From a bacterium (GTDB taxonomy: Bacteria; Actinomycetota; Acidimicrobiia; Acidimicrobiales; CATQHL01), in contig JAPPKQ010000190.1 of assembly GCA_028819945.1 (NCBI GenBank), forward strand, positions 1 to 8,390: a DNA stretch of 8,390 bases. The letters run 5' to 3'. A program made the translations under genes and the position numbers. Under the pieces are notes generated by a model that saw nothing but the letters and a program-made list of their open reading frames with translations, did no database searches and was not told the DNA's origin. Shown here piece after piece: positions 6,472-8,390 of the stretch (position 1 is the stretch's first letter; every line of letters begins with the position of its first letter).

Positions 6472-6990
6472 GTGATCGAGATGGACCTCGTCGGCGTGCG
6501 CATCGAGCTGCCCACCAACACGCCGATCCTCCTGCTGCGCGAGCAGGCTCCGAATCCGCGGCTCCTGCCCATCTTCATCGGCGCGCCGGAGGCGACGGCC
6601 ATCGCCCTGGCTCTGGAGGGTGTCGAGGTGCCGCGCCCCATGACGCACGATCTCATCAAGGTCATCCTCGAGCACATGGGTGTGGCGCTGCTGCGGGTCC
6701 TGGTGACGGAGTTGCGCGACAAGACGTTCTACGCCGAGTTGGAACTGGGGGAGAACGGCCAGACCCAGCGGGTGTCGTGCCGCCCTTCCGACGCGATCGC
6801 CGTGGCGGTGCGCTGCGGTGCACCCATCTTCGCCGCCGAGGAGGTGCTGGCCGACGCCGGCTACCGGGAGCGGAGCGACGCCGAGGAGTCCGAGGACGAC
6901 GAACCGTCCGAAACGCAGGATCCCGACGAGGTGGTCGAGCAGTTCCGCGAGTTCATCGACACCGTCCGCCCGGAGGACTTCGAGTCCTGA
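6472..6990 (+). CDS. Bifunctional nuclease family protein (DUF151, Rv1829 type)
   Basis: This 172-residue protein belongs to the BFN/DUF151 family, named after a plant protein with RNase and DNase activity. The role of the bacterial members is poorly defined. Family motifs appear in order: LLPIFIGAPEATAIALALEG (31-50), RPMTHDLIKVILEHMG (55-70), FYAELEL (86-92), then CRPSDAIAVAVRCGAPIFAAEEVL (within 103-126). The tail is acidic (about 136-152) and ends with EVVEQFREFIDTVRPEDF (153-170), as in other actinobacterial members. The GTG start is chosen because of the leaderless promoter; an ATG at 6481 would drop only three residues. In mycobacteria the equivalent gene lies between ftsR and a second merR gene, as here apart from the inserted phosphoribosyltransferase. 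Confidence 0.93.
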   Translation: MIEMDLVGVRIELPTNTPILLLREQAPNPRLLPIFIGAPEATAIALALEGVEVPRPMTHDLIKVILEHMGVALLRVLVTELRDKTFYAELELGENGQTQRVSCRPSDAIAVAVRCGAPIFAAEEVLADAGYRERSDAEESEDDEPSETQDPDEVVEQFREFIDTVRPEDFES

Positions 6991-7037
6991 CTCTCCGGCC
7001 GCCCGGCGAGATATCCCCAGGCCGGCGCGAATTGCAG

Positions 7038-7043
7038 TAGAGT
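7038..7043 (+). promoter_or_regulatory. Candidate -10 of the second merR promoter, in an AT-richer patch
   Basis: TAGAGT would place the transcription start near 7050 and give a leader of about 32 bases that contains the GGAGGG ribosome-binding site. It lies in a locally AT-richer stretch (7030-7050) that includes a direct repeat AGTAG-AGTAG, possibly a regulator site. No convincing -35 was seen. Confidence 0.35.
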
Positions 7044-7081
7044 AGTTACAGCGCTGGACGCAAGCTTCCGGAGGGACGTCC

Positions 7082-7606
7082 ATGAGCGACAATGTCGTAC
7101 GTAGTTACACCTCGAAGCAGGCTCAGGAAATCGCCGGGATCACCTACCGGCAGCTCGACTACTGGGCTCGGACCGATCTGGTGCAGCCGTCGGTGACGTC
7201 GGCCGACGGCAGCGGATCCCGCCGTGCCTACTCCTACGGCGATCTGCTCAAGCTGCGGGTCATCAAGGATCTCCTCGACAACGGGGTCGGCCTGCCGCAG
7301 ATCCGCGACGTGTTCGCGAACCACAAGCACATCCTCGGCGAGGACCTGGCCGGAGGCAGGCTCGTCATCAGCGGCGACGAAGTGCTGTTCATGACGGGGC
7401 CCGACGAGTTGGTGGCGCTGCTGCAGCGACCGGGCCAGCAGGCGCTGGCGCTCATCATGCTCGAGGTCGAGGGAATCAAGGAGCAGCTCAACGGCGCCAT
7501 CGTCAGCGAACTCGGAGAGAGGCGTGACGGCTCCGCCGGGTCGGAGGGCGACGAGCGGCCAACTGTGCCGGAGGTCGGCGAGGCTGGCGCCGGCTACGGG
7601 ACCTGA
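7082..7606 (+). CDS. MerR-family transcriptional regulator (Rv1830 type)
   Basis: This 174-residue regulator has an N-terminal MerR winged helix-turn-helix (about residues 8-80). The segments are YTSKQAQEIAGITYRQLDYW (9-28), GSGSRRAYSYGDLLKLRVIK (43-62) and LLDNGVGLPQIRDVF (64-78). The AGITYRQLDYWART signature and the overall length match mycobacterial Rv1830. The C-terminal half includes GDEVLFMTGPDELVALLQRP (98-117), a probable dimerisation or sensing region, then a charged tail. No metal-binding Cys are present. The start has a strong ribosome-binding site, GGAGGG at 7070-7075, six bases ahead. It sits in the conserved position after the DUF151 gene but has its own probable promoter. The ligand and targets are not evident from sequence. 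Confidence 0.93.
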   Translation: MSDNVVRSYTSKQAQEIAGITYRQLDYWARTDLVQPSVTSADGSGSRRAYSYGDLLKLRVIKDLLDNGVGLPQIRDVFANHKHILGEDLAGGRLVISGDEVLFMTGPDELVALLQRPGQQALALIMLEVEGIKEQLNGAIVSELGERRDGSAGSEGDERPTVPEVGEAGAGYGT

Positions 7607-7638
7607 GGGAACCTCGACGCTACCGGGGCTCCGGCGGC

Positions 7639-7995
7639 GTGCCGACATCCGATCCCGCTGCCGGCGGCGGGCTGGCCTTCGCCCATTCCTCGGAGCGGGC
7701 GTTCAGTGAGCTTCTCGACTTCTACGGCGTCTCGTGGGAGTACGAGCCCACCACCTTCGTGCTCGAACGGGATCCCTCGGGGCGCGTCCTGGAGGCCTTC
7801 ACCCCGGACTTCTACCTTCCCTCGTACGACATCTACGTGGAGTTGACGACCCTTCAGCAGAAGCTCGTCACCAGGAAGAACCGCAAGGTGCGCAAACTGC
7901 GGGCTCGCTATCCCCACGTGCGTGTGAAGGTGCTGCACCGGCGGGCCACGCTGGGCCTGCTTGCGAAGTACGCCCAGGAGTCCGCGGCGGCCTGA
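7639..7995 (+). CDS. Small PD-(D/E)XK-nuclease-like conserved protein
   Basis: This 118-residue protein appears to have a restriction-endonuclease-like core. A helix bearing E19 (SSERAFSELLDFYG) leads to WEYEPTTFVL, then TPDFYLP with D57, then IYVELT with E68. KLVTRKNRKVRKLRARYP (75-92) and VRVKVLHRR follow. The arrangement E, PD, E-x-T resembles PD-(D/E)XK, but the canonical Lys position is T70, so catalysis is uncertain; K75 might substitute. I recall this module fused to hypoxanthine phosphoribosyltransferase domains in other bacteria, which would link it to the HPRT-like gene at 5811. The GTG start has no Shine-Dalgarno and lies 32 bases after the merR stop, so the exact start is less certain than the frame. 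Confidence 0.75.
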   Translation: MPTSDPAAGGGLAFAHSSERAFSELLDFYGVSWEYEPTTFVLERDPSGRVLEAFTPDFYLPSYDIYVELTTLQQKLVTRKNRKVRKLRARYPHVRVKVLHRRATLGLLAKYAQESAAA

Positions 7996-8001
7996 GCGGG
8001 T

Positions 8002-8023
8002 GCCGCGGCGGGCCTGCCGCGGC
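8002..8023. terminator. GC hairpin between convergent genes, possible bidirectional terminator
   Basis: GCCGCGGC occurs at 8002-8009 and again at 8016-8023. Because the element is self-complementary, the two copies form a perfect 8-base-pair stem with a six-base loop. It lies in the 35-base gap between two converging genes, seven bases after one stop and eight before the other. There is no T tract on either strand, so it is at best a U-less terminator or an mRNA end stabiliser. Confidence 0.4.
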
Positions 8024-8030
8024 GGTGGGG

Positions 8031-8390
8031 TCAGATCGAGGCGGCCCTCTCGAGCAGGCTGTCAGCGTCGATGCCGCCGACGCCGCGCTCGACGACTTCC
8101 CCTGACGGCGAGAGCAGCACCCAGGATGGGTGGGAGAAGACGCCCAGCAGGGCTGCAGGGTCGAAGGACTCGCTCCACACCACGGGGAACGACTGGATTC
8201 CCGTCACTCCCACGAACTGCTCAGCCTGCATGAGGGAGTCGGTCACACCCAACCCCACGACCAGGACTTCATCTCCGTGGTTTCGAGCGAACTGCTCGAC
8301 GCCGGGGGCCTCCCGGCGGCAGACCGGTCAATGGGGCGCCCAGACCCACACGAAGATGGGCCGGTCGGTGGGTGCGAACGAGGCCAGCAC
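8031..8390 (-). CDS. Thioredoxin-like (TlpA/DsbE-type) redox protein, probable selenoprotein with UxxC site; 5' end outside window
   Basis: Read from the window edge, the frame gives 119 residues with one TGA at codon 21 (8330-8328). Before it is PIFVWVWAPH, the typical β-strand and active-site entry of thioredoxin-like proteins. After it come PVCRREAPGVEQFARNHG, a β-strand (EVLVVGLGV) and a second helix. The cis-Pro loop is FSHPSW (P88), then VLLSPSGEVVERG and a final helix. The TGA thus replaces the first Cys of CxxC, giving U21-P-V-C24 if read as selenocysteine. A SECIS-like hairpin follows. The domain pattern resembles secreted DsbE/TlpA-like proteins, which reduce or oxidise disulfides outside the cytoplasm; any signal peptide or anchor lies beyond the window. 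Alternatives are a nonsense mutation or a sequencing error. A conventional call would begin at 8258 and miss the active site. The final stop is TGA at 8033-8031. Confidence 0.78.
8292..8322 (-). promoter_or_regulatory. bSECIS-like hairpin just downstream of the in-frame TGA
   Basis: In the mRNA the stem CGCCGGG / CCCGGCG (8318-8312 with 8306-8300) is seven perfect base pairs closed by the loop AGGCC (8311-8307). A lower stem CTGC / GCAG (8322-8319 with 8295-8292) extends it across a four-base bulge. The loop begins 16 bases after the TGA and has G as its second base. Both features fit known bacterial SECIS elements, and the loop resembles the AGGUCU loop of E. coli fdhF. In such GC-rich DNA hairpins are frequent, so the call depends on its position. 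Confidence 0.6.

Noticed and set aside
8031..8258. A free-standing 75-residue minus-strand gene starting at 8258
   Set aside because: It begins inside a thioredoxin fold without the active-site helix; the coding pattern continues in frame upstream through one TGA to the window edge, so it is the 3' part of a longer gene.
1..8390. CRISPR arrays, insertion sequences, phage genes or attachment sites
   Set aside because: No spaced direct repeats, transposase, integrase or tRNA-end duplication was found; the genes are compact and chromosomal in type.

Overview
The window is GC-rich (roughly 70%) bacterial chromosomal DNA of actinobacterial character. The case for Actinobacteria rests on gene order. 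From about 3.99 to 7.6 kb there is a CDP-alcohol phosphatidyltransferase, gcvH, an FtsR-type MerR regulator, a bifunctional-nuclease (DUF151) protein and a second MerR protein. This closely matches the mycobacterial run Rv1822 (pgsA2), Rv1826 (gcvH), Rv1828 (ftsR), Rv1829 and Rv1830. The frequent GTG starts, several of them apparently leaderless, fit the same picture. An uncultured Acidimicrobiia-like lineage is my guess; the sequence alone does not prove the class.

Layout: (1) The 3' two thirds of a tRNA-Pro(GGG) enters at the left edge, followed by a Dyp-type haem peroxidase and an intrinsic terminator. (2) A YedK/HMCES-type SRAP protein starts from an apparently leaderless GTG and is translationally coupled to a large DUF2079 membrane protein. 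(3) A HIT-family protein on the minus strand lies divergent from the phosphatidyltransferase. (4) The conserved gcvH/ftsR/DUF151/merR block follows. It differs from the mycobacterial order in two ways: the FHA-domain gene (garA/odhI) expected between gcvH and ftsR is absent, and an HPRT-like phosphoribosyltransferase with altered active-site residues sits between ftsR and the DUF151 gene. (5) A small PD-(D/E)XK-nuclease-like protein follows. (6) After a GC-rich hairpin comes the 3' part of a minus-strand thioredoxin-like gene running off the right edge.

The most notable observation is in that last gene. An in-frame TGA falls exactly at the first position of the thioredoxin CxxC motif (WAPH-[TGA]-PVC). 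Recognisable thioredoxin-fold sequence lies on both sides, and a bacterial-SECIS-like hairpin begins a few bases after the TGA. Read as selenocysteine, this is a UxxC selenoprotein that ordinary ORF calling would truncate to its last ~75 residues. TGA is a normal stop elsewhere in the window, so this would be local recoding rather than an altered genetic code.

The genes do not form a single pathway. The central block combines envelope lipid synthesis, the glycine-cleavage lipoyl carrier and two MerR regulators, which in Actinobacteria are linked to cell division and central metabolism. The HPRT-like and nuclease-like proteins may be functionally linked, because I recall the two modules fused in HPRT-annotated proteins of other bacteria.
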